Assembly: GCF_017654505.1 (NCBI RefSeq)
Contig: NC_054548.1
Coordinates: forward strand, 22,223,447 to 22,287,446
Direction: 5' to 3'
DNA length: 64,000 nt
Origin: Polyodon spathula
Lineage: Eukaryota > Chordata > Actinopteri > Acipenseriformes > Polyodontidae
The notes beneath the pieces were generated by a model. That model was not told the DNA's origin. It searched no databases and was given only the letters and a program-made list of their open reading frames with translations. The position numbers and the translations under genes were made by a program. Of the stretch, positions 48,289-59,746 are shown piece by piece. Position 1 is the stretch's first letter. The number at the start of each line of letters is the position of its first letter.

Positions 48289-49035
48289 TGTAATCCATCG
48301 CATATCAGACTGCGTTGGGACCAGAGTAACGGTGGAGTAATCCTGTCTTAAATACCATTATACACAGCACTGACAATTACTATTACCATTATACATGGCT
48401 CTGACTATTACTATTACCATTATACACGGCTCTGACAATTACTTTACACAATTATTGTTTTAAGATTCAGCTTTTATTAGGGAGCTCCCCAAAATATCTT
48501 GTTTAGAAAGATATAAGGTATTAATGCTTGTGACAGAGTAGCTGTCTGCATTGTGAGTGCATGCATTCGCTGTTGAGTGACAGGCAGGAGATCGAGACGG
48601 AGGCTGAAGTTCATACGCCCCTCAGACGAACAGGATTTATTTACATGTCAACACACTGAACAGCTCATGTGACACTACCAGCAAAGGAGGCTGTGTGGTC
48701 CAGCGCTTAAAGAAGCGGGCTTGTAACCTCCCCGGTTCAAATCCTGGCTCACTCACTGACTCACTGTGTGACCCTGAGCAATTCACTTAACCTCCTTGTG
48801 CTCAATCTTTCAGGTGAGATGTTGTTGTAAGTGACTCTGCAGCTGACACATAGTTCACACATCCTAGTCTCTGTAAGTTTCCTTGGATAAAGGTGTCTGC
48901 TAAATAAACAAATAATAATAACATACAACAGTGTACGAAAACTTTGGCTGGATTTGAACTAATCTTCTCTGTTCAATAATAAATTAAGGTGGCTGAAGAG
49001 GTTGATCATGGTGGATATGTGACCAACGGATTATA
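48289..49035. mobile_element. Tigger/pogo-like MITE, inverted relative of 20896-21375, interrupted by a SINE
   Basis: The left end CTGTAATCCATCGCATATC (after TA) and right end GATATGTGACCAACGGATTATA are diverged versions of the ends at 20896 and 21375. The interior matches that element in reverse: GAGTGACAGGCAGGAGATCG, CTCATGTGACACTACCAGC and TACGAAAACTTTGG. A SINE at 48686-48921 splits the interior after ACTACCAGC, and about 16 bases expected there are missing. Confidence 0.75.
48686..48921 (+). mobile_element. tRNA-derived SINE, sense copy nested in a MITE
   Basis: A tRNA-like head (GCTGTGTGGTCCAGCGCTTA) with A-box-like sequence and a B box GGTTCAAATCC at 48734-48744 form an internal RNA polymerase III promoter. 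A body (CACTGTGTGACCCTGAGCAA, GTGACTCTGCAGCTGACACA) follows. The tail is CCTTGGATAAAGGTGTCTGC, then TAAATAAACAAATAATAATA. It is a fuller copy than the one at 6755-6980. Confidence 0.85.
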
Positions 49036-49915
49036 ATAATAATAAATAAATCATCACACCCTAAGTAACTTATGTCAATTTGCTAATATTGCAGTAGTAT
49101 AAATGCAACAATACAGAAACAATGAATATTACATAATGGTGTTTGGCATGCACAGAGTACTTTACTTTATAGTTTAAAGTAAGTCAAATATGATTTATGT
49201 CAGAATGAATTTTGCTGACTTGTATTTTTTAAATAATCTTCAGATACTGTAACAGCAGCCAAGGCTGTGTAATTTGCAAGTGCCAGGTTTGAAATTGTAG
49301 GTTTGATATATCAGTTTAAAATGACCAAGTTTCTTGGAGCCTGTAAGTTGTCAGGATGTGCCCCAGACCCGTCATGGTGGGTAGTCTCTATACCAGCAAT
49401 TATATCAAGGAGCTACAAATCCAACTCACAGTTATGTGGTTTATAATCAAACTGCTCATCCAGAACGCACTGTAGTTGCACATTTTTCACAGTAGGAAAC
49501 TGGATTTGATTTGCAGTTCTAGAGGTTATAGGTTTAAACTGAGCAACATGATTGTGTTATTGGGGGTATTTGATTTAAATTATGAAAGTAGCACAATTTC
49601 TACTTTGGGTAGCCTGGCAAAAATTAAATGGAAGCAATATTATTTATAGGGTTTGAATTTTTCAGTTTTTCTTTTTGAGTTCAGGGGGTTTTTTTTGTTT
49701 TGTTTTTATTATAATTTGCAAGAAAAGGTGTAATAATGATCAAAATGTTGGATTGGTAAGAGAATTCTTGCAGTATAACCAATTCAATTGTGTGGCAGCA
49801 ATAGATACAATTCAGAAATGTAACTGTTTGATTAGAATAAGAGCAAAACTAAAAAATAAAGTGTGATACCTTTTCAAATTTTATTTGGAGTTAATGTGCA
49901 GCATACAAAGGTGGG
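49036..49915. other. Non-coding, nothing recognised
   Basis: AT-rich spacer. A 63-codon open frame near 49675 has no known relatives that I recognise. Confidence 0.45.
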
Positions 49916-50344
49916 AACGTTAGGTTATTACCATAACCCTGGTTCCCTGAATGAGAATGACAACCATTACCGAATGGGAGGAGCCTCTCTGACCATCAAT
50001 CACTGAGCATATATAAAAAAAGCTGCCCTGCTGTGAGGGGGAAGACTCTCCCACCTCCTGTTGAAGAGGAACATCCTCATAGTAAAATATCTACATTTTC
50101 TTTCGAAATCAGAGGTCAGCTGGGGACATGACCTTGAAGGGTAATGGTTGTCATTCTTTTTCAGGGAAACAGGGTTATGGTAATAACCTAACGTTCCCTT
50201 TCAATTGAATGACAGCCATTACCGAATAGGAAGCTGTACCAAAGCTGTCGTGGCTCCAGATTACCGACAGTACAGTCCCATGGCGATAGCCTCAGAGCCC
50301 ACATGAAGCCTAAGGGCATGCCACCTACAACACCCTAGAGCCCA

Positions 50345-50788
50345 GAGAGGGTCTCGCTCGGTTCGCAAAATTAAGGTGGTAAAAACACACAAATGTCTGA
50401 CTACCTGTCCACCTAGCAGCATTGCATAGTTCATCTAAGGGGGCGCCATGAAGGAGAGCCCACAAATTTGCCTGGCCACTGGTAGAATGGGCCATAATGC
50501 ACCCGGTAAGGGGGAGTCCATCTGTTCATAAGCCAAGCATATCGCATCTGCCACCCAGTGCGCTAGATGTTGCTTCGATAGGGCCTGACCTTTAGAGCGG
50601 GACCCATAGTAGACAAACAGCTGGTTGGACTGTCTCCAAGACGCTGTCCTATCCAGATAACAAGACAAAGCCTGAACTGGGCATAGCGTGTGCTGTCTAT
50701 GGTCCTCCTCTGACTCGTGAGGGGGAGGTCTGAAAGTTTCCAAAACTACTGGCTGGTTAATATGGAATGAGGATAATACCTTTGGCAA
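50345..50788 (-). pseudogene. DIRS tyrosine recombinase, catalytic part, frameshifted
   Basis: The frame from 50788 has PHESEEDHRQHTLCPVQALS and LFVYYGSRSKGQALSKQHLA, typical of the recombinase core. After a shift near 50490 another frame reads AHSTSGQANLWALLHGAPL, DELCNAARWTG and FYHLNFANR. The H-x-x-R box is HSTS here, with serine where the catalytic arginine is expected. The FY near the end supplies the nucleophile tyrosine. Inactive in its present form. Confidence 0.75.
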
Positions 50789-50881
50789 AAATTATGGATT
50801 TCTTCTTAATGTTAGCCACGAGTCATTTCCCGTAAAAGCCGTGCATGTGTCATCAATGGACAGCACAAAAAACTCACTTTC

Positions 50882-51892
50882 TCATCCGGGAGACGTAATG
50901 GTTATTAAAAATGCCACCTTCAATGAAACAGGGCGCAATTCTGCTGACTCCATGGGCTCGAATGAGGTACCCATAAGGGCCCACAGTACCAGTTGCAGAT
51001 CCCACTTGGAGACTATACTTTTCATGGGAGAACGAAGCCTCCGAGCCCCTTTAAGAAATTGCACTGCCAGGAAATGTGCCCTACGGGACATCGAGTCAAT
51101 TTTGTCATAGCACACTGATATTGCTGCCAGGTATACCTTCAAAGTGGATGCTGATTTTCCTGCATCAAACAAGCGTTGTAAGAAAGTTAATATCGTCTCA
51201 ATAGGGCAGGTCACAGGATCGTGACCTTCGGCAAGGCACCAGTCTTGGAAAACTTTCCATTTATATGAGTACTGGGCTCTAGTGCTCGGAGCCCTAGCAG
51301 ACTGTAGTGTTTCTACTACTGCATCTGGCAAACCTCGTCTGAATAGAAGGCTCCGTTCAACGGCCAGACCCAGATTTGGAGCTGGGCTGGGTTCGAGTAC
51401 CAAAATAGCCCCTCCGCTTGGCTCAGGAGGTCCTTGCACAGCGGGAGCTGCCACGGATGATCTGACAACATGTCGGAGAGGAGAGCAAACCAGGGGCATC
51501 TCGCCCCCCCCCCATCTCTCTACATGGAGAACCATAGGGGGCAATGAGTGGACTCTCGCAGGCGAAGCTGCTGCGCTCAGTGCCGATAGTAGCACGATCA
51601 GTAGCCGGGCTGTAGATGCTTTAAAGAGGTTCACCAGTGCTGAGTCAGTCGGTGCCGGGATCGACGTTGAGGAGAGCGTTGTTGGTGCCGAGTGGTCGGT
51701 GTCGATGTGTAGTGCGTTCGGTGCTGGGCTGTAGATGGCTCCAAAGCTATTCACCAATGCTGAACAGGAGGTGGGAGGGACTTCCCCCTTACAGCAGAGC
51801 CCTGATGGGGCAGCTTTTTTATATATGCTCAGTGATTGACAGTCAGAGAGGATTCTTTCCCATTCGGTAATGGTAATGGTAATGGTTGTCAT
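50882..51892 (-). pseudogene. DIRS tyrosine recombinase, N-terminal part
   Basis: The 336-codon frame begins in the terminal repeat. Its first half is low-complexity and rich in Ala, Ser and Pro. The second half, from about residue 205, is the N-terminal core of a DIRS/Ngaro-type recombinase: APSTRAQYSYKWKVFQDWC, then ILTFLQRLFDAGKSASTLKV, then RFLKGARR-like FLKGARRLR. It ends near 50882, before the catalytic domain, which continues in other frames below. Confidence 0.8.
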
Positions 51893-51908
51893 TCAATTGA
51901 AAGGGAAC

Positions 51909-53969
51909 TGAGTTTTGGCTTTGTTATATGAGAATTCTTTGCAGGCTTTGATCAACCAGTATTCTTCACCAAAACAGAGATGAACACTCTAGGGACAGTG
52001 CATATGCTATGTTCAGTAATTTCAGGACCGACAACCGTCATTTTCTGAATTGCTTTCTAAAACTGAAGTGGCTGAATGTCTAAACCAGCCAATAACCACC
52101 ATTTCTATAGAAACCAGTTAAACAAGAAGTGGACATTTTTTTTTTTCTCTTTAAAAAAATGCATTCACCATGCCCTGTCAGATTATAATCTACCCTAATG
52201 ACCTTTCCTTTCTAATCAGTACCTCTGTTTTATTTTCTCTTCATTTTTATAGACCTGTGTTCACAACAGCAGGTATGCTAGGAAAAATGTCAAGTTCTGA
52301 AGGTCATGTTTACATTTTATATCGGAAATTGCCTTAACTCTTGGATTAGAGACAGGAGCATGTTCCATTATTGGCATAAGGACATAATTTAGGGAATGTT
52401 TACATGTGCTAATCATATTGTTCATTAGGACAAAAAGAAAATGCAAATGATGCTTCTAACAAGGGAGTTTTTTCTATGCACTTCTATATTGAAGGTGAAA
52501 CTATTGATTGGCTTTCTTTTATACCAAACAGCCTGTACTGAATGAACTCTTTATAAAGTGTTTGCACAGATTTGGCAGCTCATTTTACAAGGCAACAGCC
52601 TTGCTGCAGTCATCAGTAAATCACTCACCAAGCCTGCTGAGTATTACAGTTCTTGTTTGCTCTGGGTGCTTGCCACATTTTCAGATCATTACATGATCTG
52701 GATATCACCAGTCCACCGCTATAACTTCAAATTAACAATATACCCACGCTCAAACTTTCATGAATATGTAGTACGTTTCTCAACTGCTCTTACACATCCT
52801 TTAGAGAACCCAACAATTAATGCTGATACCCAGATAATGGAAAATCAGTGTGATTCTACTGCTTGGAAAGGTGGGTTGAGGAATAATTACAGGGCTAAAA
52901 AGTACTTAACTTCTGTCTATTTCCTCATTCCAGTGTAATGATTTCTAAAAAGTAGATAATACACAAGAAGTCTAGGCAGCATAATCTATTTAAAGCCTGT
53001 TAAACTAGAAAACCAAATTGTCTACTTGATGTGTTGTATATTTAAAAAATTCAATAAACAGATGTAACCACACTCTACAGCTATGGCTGACGGTTTTGCA
53101 TCACCTTATAGAATGAATTAAATAATGTTACATTAACATATTGAACTATGTAGCCAGTGGTCCAGATAAGCTGCACACCTGCTGGTTTTAAGCATTAAAA
53201 AATTCTGAAATACGCACTAAATTAAAATGTAATGCGTAGAAATTTGCATATCAATTTTGCTGCACAGCTTGTCTGCCTCCCCTCTGGTCTCCCCTAAAAC
53301 CTCCACTAACAACTACATGTCCCAGAATACAATGTCTGGCTAGCCCTGTTGCCTTTCCAGTAAGAATAAGAAAGATTTGACACTACACAGGTTGAAGCGT
53401 AAACACCCCAGTCTAGGTACAAATTCAACTGGAACCATCGTCAGAGGCAACCGCTAAAAAAAGGTGCCTATAATATTAAACAAACTGTTTTATAACATAT
53501 TAATGCATTTTCTTATTTTATTTATCTGTGGCTTTATATTGAAGTTTTAACATGTTCACTGAGTTTAAGAATGTCATGTTAAATATAAGTAACCTAATTC
53601 ATTTGCAGAAAGCAGTGGGTTTAGGCACATGCAACCCATGCAATTGTGTGGGGCCCCAAGGCAGCAAAGGGTCCCCTGTTGTCTTAGCTCAGTTACTATA
53701 AAAAAGCATATATTCACCTCAAATCTGCACCAGAATGAATGACTTATTAGCCATTTTACCGTTCTTTTTATCATTACAAGCCATAAACAGAAAAAAACAC
53801 AACATGTAGATCATGCACAAGTTCACGTCAGTGTGTGCCGTGTAATCATGTAACCCCAGATTTAAGATAAAAACGGAAAGACATTTCAAAATTAACTCAT
53901 TTAGACACACTACAAAGTTTGCTTGCACGTGCCATTAGTGCTGCAAACGTAAGAAGAATACGTGTAAAG
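51909..53969. other. Non-coding, one MITE end
   Basis: CTACAGCTATGGCTGACGGT and then TTTGCATCACC at 53078-53110 is one end of the MITE family seen at 9239 and 39012, without a partner. A 126-codon open frame at 52558-52938 (+) has no recognisable family. Confidence 0.45.
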
Positions 53970-53974
53970 GCGTC

Positions 53975-54740
53975 TGTGACAGAAATAGAATGATCTTTAA
54001 TGGTAAATCTCTCTCCCGACCTATGAGGACGATAAATAACTGGAACAGAGTACCCTGGACTGTTTGGCCTGACGCTTCATTGCTAGGGTTAAAAGGAAGT
54101 CGGTCATCTAGAAGGGGGCGGACCTTCGGTGGACTAACTCATCGACCCAGAAGAGAAATGATGTGACAGCCGCGGATTGAAGGAGCGTTTACCAAGGGAT
54201 CACGTGTGACGGTACAAATAGTGGACGAAGCAATGTAATCTGTTCCTTTGTTTTTGTTAGAGAAACGACCCAGAAGAACCAGAGTTGTGATTATTCATAC
54301 AGTGAGTGTTTTATTTGTTTGTCACTAATTTACTGTTTGCTAATATTAGTAGACGTCTAACACGTTTCCAGAGCTGTCGCCAAGGGCCAGCACGAACCCG
54401 GAACAGCACTGCACTTAAATTGTACCTGCACCATTGTAACATCAATGCACGAATTAAATTGTACCTGTACCATGAGCACTGTAACACACTCACAGGACTG
54501 GTGACTGTGTTTTCTTTTGTATGTGTGGAAATTGACTATGTTTATCATTTGGAACTGCAATTCCTTTCTTTTGACAATGCAATACCCATTGCTGGGTATT
54601 GCTTGGGATTCATTATTTGCGGTCGCCAGACCGGGATTATAATTAAAAAAAACACTGTTGCACTTGGATTCTTGTTGTCTGCCTTTTTATTAATCACTGC
54701 ATCACCTCTGCACCTATACACTGCAAGCCACTTTGCCACA
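53975..54740 (+). mobile_element. Solo LTR, family 1, 766 bp
   Basis: It begins TGTGACAGAAATAGAATGAT and ends CCACTTTGCCACA, with TG...CA borders. The flanks are GCGTC on the left and GCGTT on the right, a 5-bp target duplication with one mismatch. A reversed, shorter relative lies at 56430-56869. No internal retroviral or retrotransposon genes adjoin it. Confidence 0.78.
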
Positions 54741-55416
54741 GCGTTTCACACGCATAAGGCTGCATGCTTGAATGAACCTGGAAACAAATTAAAATAAATG
54801 CATTTCCAGCCAATGTATCGTCCTGCCCTCTTGCTATGCTCGAGTACATCTAAGGGAAATTTGTTGGGTCTATATCCTAACCTCAGTATTGCTTTGCATC
54901 TGCTTTTGACTGCCAGTCTTGTCAGGGGAGAGAAGCTTTTCATACCTGAGCATGAAATTAATCAAAAACTATTTACTTTCTACAATGTCACAAAACACCA
55001 GATTTGTCGAAAAGTGGAATATTCAGCTAGAATTGCAGACTTTGTCGCTGTGAAATCACAGAAGGTTCATTTCTAACTGTCTTTTTTTTTATTTGTTTGT
55101 TAAATAGTCATTGTTGCCCTGTTTGATAGTCATGGTACACCATAGTACTGGCAATAGAATAGGGACCCCAGAATCGTGGGACAAACTCTGCCACTGTTTG
55201 CAGAGTCAGTGTGATATCTCAAAAAAATGTGCTGAGCTGATAAAGAACCCTGTAAAACACAGGCGTGGTTGTACAGCAGTTGAAAGTAACATTACATTTA
55301 AAATGGAAGGCTCTTTTATAATGCCTACCCCATTACCATTAAAGATTGTACAGTATTTATCGAGATTACTCTTGACTTCAAGGTAGTGTTGCACATTTTA
55401 TCCCCGTTGAAAATAC
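54741..55416. other. Spacer between solo LTRs
   Basis: Open frames of about 90 codons occur on the + strand (54798-55076, 55111-55386). They lack a recognised family, and neither continues into a spliced gene by eye. Confidence 0.4.
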
Positions 55417-55994
55417 TGTAGTGTCCTGGGCACCGTTCTGTGTCTGCTGGCCTGTTATGTTGTCCTGTTTGTTTGTCTTTGTCTGTCTTGTCCTGTGCAC
55501 ATATTACATGTATTGTTAAGGGACCACCACACCACCTAGAATGGGAGAAGAGCAGGGATAGACCTGGTTGGTCAGTCTGGATGAAGTGAGTGGGAGCAGC
55601 GGGGGTAAAAGTATCGCCTGCTTGGGAGAGTGAGTGGAGAGAAAGTTGAATGAAAGAGAGGTTAGAGTGGGAGGGTTCAGGCCCGGAGCAGAGCCTAGCA
55701 ACAGAGCCCTTGAGAAAGACGGTCTGTGAGATGGGCCTGGGTGAGACAGTATGAGAGAACGGAGCCCTGGGGAAAGACGGTCTGTGAGATGAAAGACTGG
55801 AAGAGGAAGGGGCTTGGGAGAGAGTGTGGGTGAGGTAGAGAGAGTGAAGAAAGGAGTTAGGGTTTTATTGTTTTTGTGGTGTGGTCTTGGCCCGAATAAG
55901 GACCATGTTAATTTCACCAATAAAATGGTTATTCATTGCAACCTGGCAACGCGTCTGTCTTCTGCTTTCTCCTCTGAGGGCACGGGTCATTACA
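55417..55994 (+). mobile_element. Solo LTR, family 2, 578 bp, ATAC target duplication
   Basis: It begins TGTAGTGTCCTGGGCACCG and ends GGGCACGGGTCATTACA, flanked by ATAC at 55413-55416 and 55995-55998, an exact 4-bp duplication. An AATAAA lies near 55920, followed by TTCATTGCAACC, consistent with an LTR poly(A) region. The G-rich interior (55540-55860) is unusual for this window. Confidence 0.85.
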
Positions 55995-56429
55995 ATACAC
56001 TGTACTGTCTCAGTGTTAAAATTAGAGGGTGAGTTACTCCCAGACCCCAAACCTTATCTGGAGTGCTGTACATACTGTTTTGTAGTTTTCTGTATACTTA
56101 ACAAAAACTGACAAAAATTGAAAAATGTAAAATTTTGAATTCTAACAAGAAATACTGTACTAATATTATGGCTTCAGGTAGACTTGTGCGATATCTTTTT
56201 GTAGTTTCTTTGATTATATCATGTGAAATAAAAGATCTAAATTATCTTCATATTGTTTATTTCTTAAATTCTAAGTGATGGAAAATTTTTGTCCATAGCT
56301 GTACACAATAAGACATTAAAAGCATTATAATACAGTATACTCACCTCATCATTTGGAGAGCTGTCTTTGATGTAATGACATGTTAGTGAGATAATCAGAT
56401 AACACAATAAAATAAAAATGTTATATTGT

Positions 56430-56869
56430 TGTGGCAAAGTGGTGAGTGGGTACAGGTGAGTGCAGTGCAGTGCAGGTAAGAATCACACAGACAATTATGA
56501 ACAGGTGCAAGGGTGTTTATTGAAGTTAAATGCAATGACCAGAGCCTTATGGCAAACACCTGTAAATAATAAATGATGGAAGTGAGTACAACGGCGTGTA
56601 TCACTTTGTTTGTAAAAATCTCACAAGTTTAACCTGCAACCAAAAGTCCAGTTAAACACAAACACAGTTCTTAGTGACAGTGAATAGGTTCCAGTGGTGT
56701 ATTACAAACAAAACTCATGGTCCGTCCCCTTCCTAAATGACTGACTTCCACCTATCCTAAGGAATAAATTGTCATGCCATTTAGTTAAGGGTACAATGTT
56801 CCTTTTACATAGTGCCCCCACAGGTCGGGAGGGAGATCTAACACCAAGAATCATTCGATCTCTGTCACA
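56430..56869 (-). mobile_element. Solo LTR, family 1, reversed and shorter (440 bp)
   Basis: On the - strand it begins TGTGACAGAGATCGAATGAT, has CTCCCTCCCGACCTGTGGGG like the copy at 53975, and ends CCACTTTGCCACA. The flanks are ATTGT and ATTAT on the + strand, a 5-bp duplication with one mismatch. It shares the 5' 100 bases and the 3' end with the other copy; the middle differs in length. Confidence 0.78.
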
Positions 56870-58100
56870 ATTATACATCATATGTGATGTTGTTCTATTC
56901 CTAAAGCTTATGTCGATGAATATAAAAGTATTCCATTTGTAGATGTTAAAACAGCTTTTTGTTCCTTCAGTTTAAGGGTAAACATTTGTGAATCTGTTTT
57001 TTTTTTTTTATGGTAGTGTTTCATTGGTTTTAATTTTTTTACTGGGTTCTGTACCCAAACCCATATCTTCTTTTCAAAGATGTCCAGAGAGACTTTAAGA
57101 GAAGGAACTTCAGCAAATGTACTCTTCAGTATTACTCATGTCATTCTAAAAGTACAAGAATTAGCTGCAGTTGGGAAATAAACCCTGCATGATGTGCTAC
57201 ATCATGGGTGGGCAATGCAGGTCCAGCGTTTTCTGTTTGTCATAGCATGTCTCATGGAAAAGTAAACTTAATGAGGTAATGATAGTTAATGAGATGTTGA
57301 ATTATACATTTGGCAAGATGCTTTAATGTACATTTGGCAAAGATTTACTATAGTTATTTGCCACTGTTTGAATCATTAAAAAAACATTTTGCACTTGTTG
57401 CTTAGTGTGGTTTGAAAAATATTTAATGTATTACCATATAATTATCTGTGAATAGTAGGAGTAAATAATTTAGATAGCAATCTGTATAATTACACCGTGT
57501 AACAAATTATTATTATTTTTTTTGTTCCTGGGTAGTAAGTGTTATTTCCTAATTGCTTATGCCTCAAAAGTATAGAAAATGGCTATTATTCCCCGCAAAC
57601 TTTGCTTTTGTGACCAGGACAGTGATATTTCAAAATATCACTATTTCCAATGGGAAAACAGGCAAATGTGTGTCTTTTTGTTCACATAAGGTCAGAAAAA
57701 AACAACATATGAATCCAAATTAACATGTATTTATACTAAAGTAATACAAAAATGACTACAAAAGATTTAGAAGTGAGTAGTTTTTCGAGATTTACGATTA
57801 TACTGTAAATACTGTAAATATTGGTCTGGCTCTAAGTTACTTTTCAGACCTTGTAACTAGCTATATTCCTGTGCACTTGAATACTTGTAATCTGCAGCCT
57901 CCGGACTGTTAAGAGTCCCTATAACCAGGCTCTGTTCAATGGGTGATCTGGCATCTTGCAGTTACACACATAGGCTCTGGAATGTTCTTTCCTTTGACAT
58001 TAAGGACTCAGAAGTGTTAGTACTGAAAACTTATTTTTTTTAAATAGAATTTCTATCTACTTAAATTATAACTTATATTATTTAAATTATTACTTTTTAA
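56870..58100. other. Non-coding, nothing recognised
   Basis: AT-rich sequence without supported exons or repeats. Confidence 0.45.
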
Positions 58101-58185
58101 TTGTGACTGTTGTACGTGTTTGTTGTGATTTTACGTGTAAAGCACTTTGGGGTGTACCACATGAAAAGCATTATATACAATAAAG

Positions 58186-58257
<72 letters not shown>
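58101..58257 (+). mobile_element. LINE-type 3' tail with (TTA)n
   Basis: GTGTAAAGCACTTTGGGGTG ... TATATACAATAAAGATTATT followed by a (TTA)n array of about 24 units is a common 3' end of vertebrate L2/CR1-like or related SINE elements. Upstream sequence is too diverged to name. Confidence 0.6.
58183..58257. repeat. (TTA)n microsatellite
   Basis: About 24 uninterrupted ATT/TTA units forming the tail of the preceding element. Confidence 0.95.
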
Positions 58258-59023
58258 TGCAATAAAAAATGACTTCTCGAGTGAAAAGAAACAACACATA
58301 TTTTACTTAATTAAGGTGTTTCCATTGACCTTTGAATTCTGACACTCAATAGCTTCTGCTAAAAAATGTCCAAATCAAGGTTCTTTCAAATTAAACAGGT
58401 ATATCTTAATACCAGAGCCGTAAATCCAAAATTATAGAGCTATCAGTATAATAAAAAAGTTAATGACCATGACATAAATCAGCACTATGTACAAAATAGC
58501 ATGGAATAAGGAGTAATGAAAGATTTAATCACAATTTGATTATCGTTTCTACAGATATGCTGTGTGCAAAAATATAAGTGTAACCTATGGATGAACAGAC
58601 TGACAAACACCCCTCTATTTCTCCACAATATGATATTCTCAATAGCTTATGCTAAATAATGTTAACACCAGTTTTCATGACAACTGGATAAGCGGGTCTA
58701 CAGGAAATTAAATGTTGTGTGATATACATACCCCCAGATTATAATAAACTTAATAACATGCACTAAAGTATGTCCTTAGCAACTATGTAACAGGTAGGCA
58801 ATTGGACTGACAGACATAAAGGAATTAAACTAAATACCTAGGCAGTTTAGTAATACATTTGGATGAAATACAATCTGTTAAAAATATGTTTGTAACTTTC
58901 TCTTATTCCCCCAACAAAACCTCCAGAAATGTCACCCAAGATACTTTTAATTTGTACTGAAGTTCCCACATAGTCAGACTGCTTTTTTTTTTTTTTTTTT
59001 AAATCTCATTCCCCATAGGTGAC

Positions 59024-59741
59024 TGTAGCAGGGGGAGATCTGTGCTGACTCTGCAGGCGTGTTCACGGTGCTGCAGGAAGAGGGCGGCAGTCGTCCAACA
59101 ACCGCCTGTGAGTCATGGCAGTGACACGGGGGAGGTGGGAAAGTGGGTGTGTGGACTTTCCCCCTCTCTGAATGGCTGAGAGGCGGGTCTTGGGGAGATT
59201 GTTAACCCTATAAGTTAACGCTCTGTTGTTTCCTCAGGTCTGCCCTTTTAAACGCGCAGAGAGTGCGGAAGCGCTGGTCCACGACCGAGAACCAGTCGGA
59301 GAGAAAGAAACGGAGTTTCAGAGCGAGACAGTGAGGGCGGGGAACCCTTGGGCAGACCCCTGAATAGTATAGTTGAGCAGGCTAGTTAGCCGGTAGCGTA
59401 GGATGGTGATCCGGGTCGCATGGGCAGCGGCGACCGGGATATCACTGCAAAGTGCAGCACCTTTTCTTTGTAGTTTTGTTACTGTTTTATTTTCCCTTTT
59501 TCTTTTCGCCTTCTATTCTTGAATTATTGTTTGAAGCACCTGCGAGTGCGCTTGCACCCTGAACTTATTTGGTATTCCCGTGGTTCTGTTTACCATAGTT
59601 GGTAAGCACACCACGGACCAACAGCGCCCTCTGCGGGCCAAAAGAAATCATTGCGTCAAAATAAAACTGGGAACCTGTGCGGTGTTTTCAAGTTCACCTG
59701 TCTGTCTCCTGAGTCAGTGAATTACCCACCACCCTTCCACA
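59024..59741 (+). mobile_element. Solo LTR, family 3, 718 bp, GTGAC target duplication
   Basis: It starts TGTAGCAGGGGGAGATCTG and ends CACCCTTCCACA. GTGAC flanks both sides (59019-59023 and 59742-59746), an exact 5-bp duplication. A TATA-like CCTATAAGTT lies near 59206 and an AATAAA at 59660-59665, in the order expected of U3, R and U5. The GC content is clearly above its surroundings. No internal genes adjoin it. Confidence 0.9.
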
Positions 59742-59746
59742 GTGAC

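Larger units (their letters stand above)
49916..51908 (-). mobile_element. Compact DIRS-type retrotransposon (tyrosine recombinase), 1993 bp
   Basis: The terminal inverted repeats are about 49950-50050 and 51760-51895: CATTACCGAATGGGAGGAGC and TCAATCACTGAGCATATATA at the left are mirrored at the right. An internal block at 50140-50225 joins the complement of the left terminus (TAATAACCTAACGTT) to that of the right terminus (CCCTTTCAATTGAATGACA). This is the internal complementary region that defines DIRS elements. The - strand encodes tyrosine recombinase fragments. No reverse transcriptase, RNase H or methyltransferase was seen, so it is an internally deleted or non-autonomous copy. Confidence 0.88.

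Noticed and set aside
48734..48744. B-box sequence suggesting a tRNA gene
   Set aside because: The sequence cannot fold into a full cloverleaf and continues into a SINE body and tail.
51282..51734. 150-codon open frame on the + strand
   Set aside because: Antisense shadow of the DIRS recombinase frame.
54306..54797. 163-codon open frame that looks partly hydrophobic
   Set aside because: It begins within the family 1 LTR and crosses its border; no family recognised.
55516..55920. 134-codon open frame on the - strand rich in Pro, Leu and Ser
   Set aside because: It lies wholly within the solo LTR and reflects its purine bias, not a protein gene.
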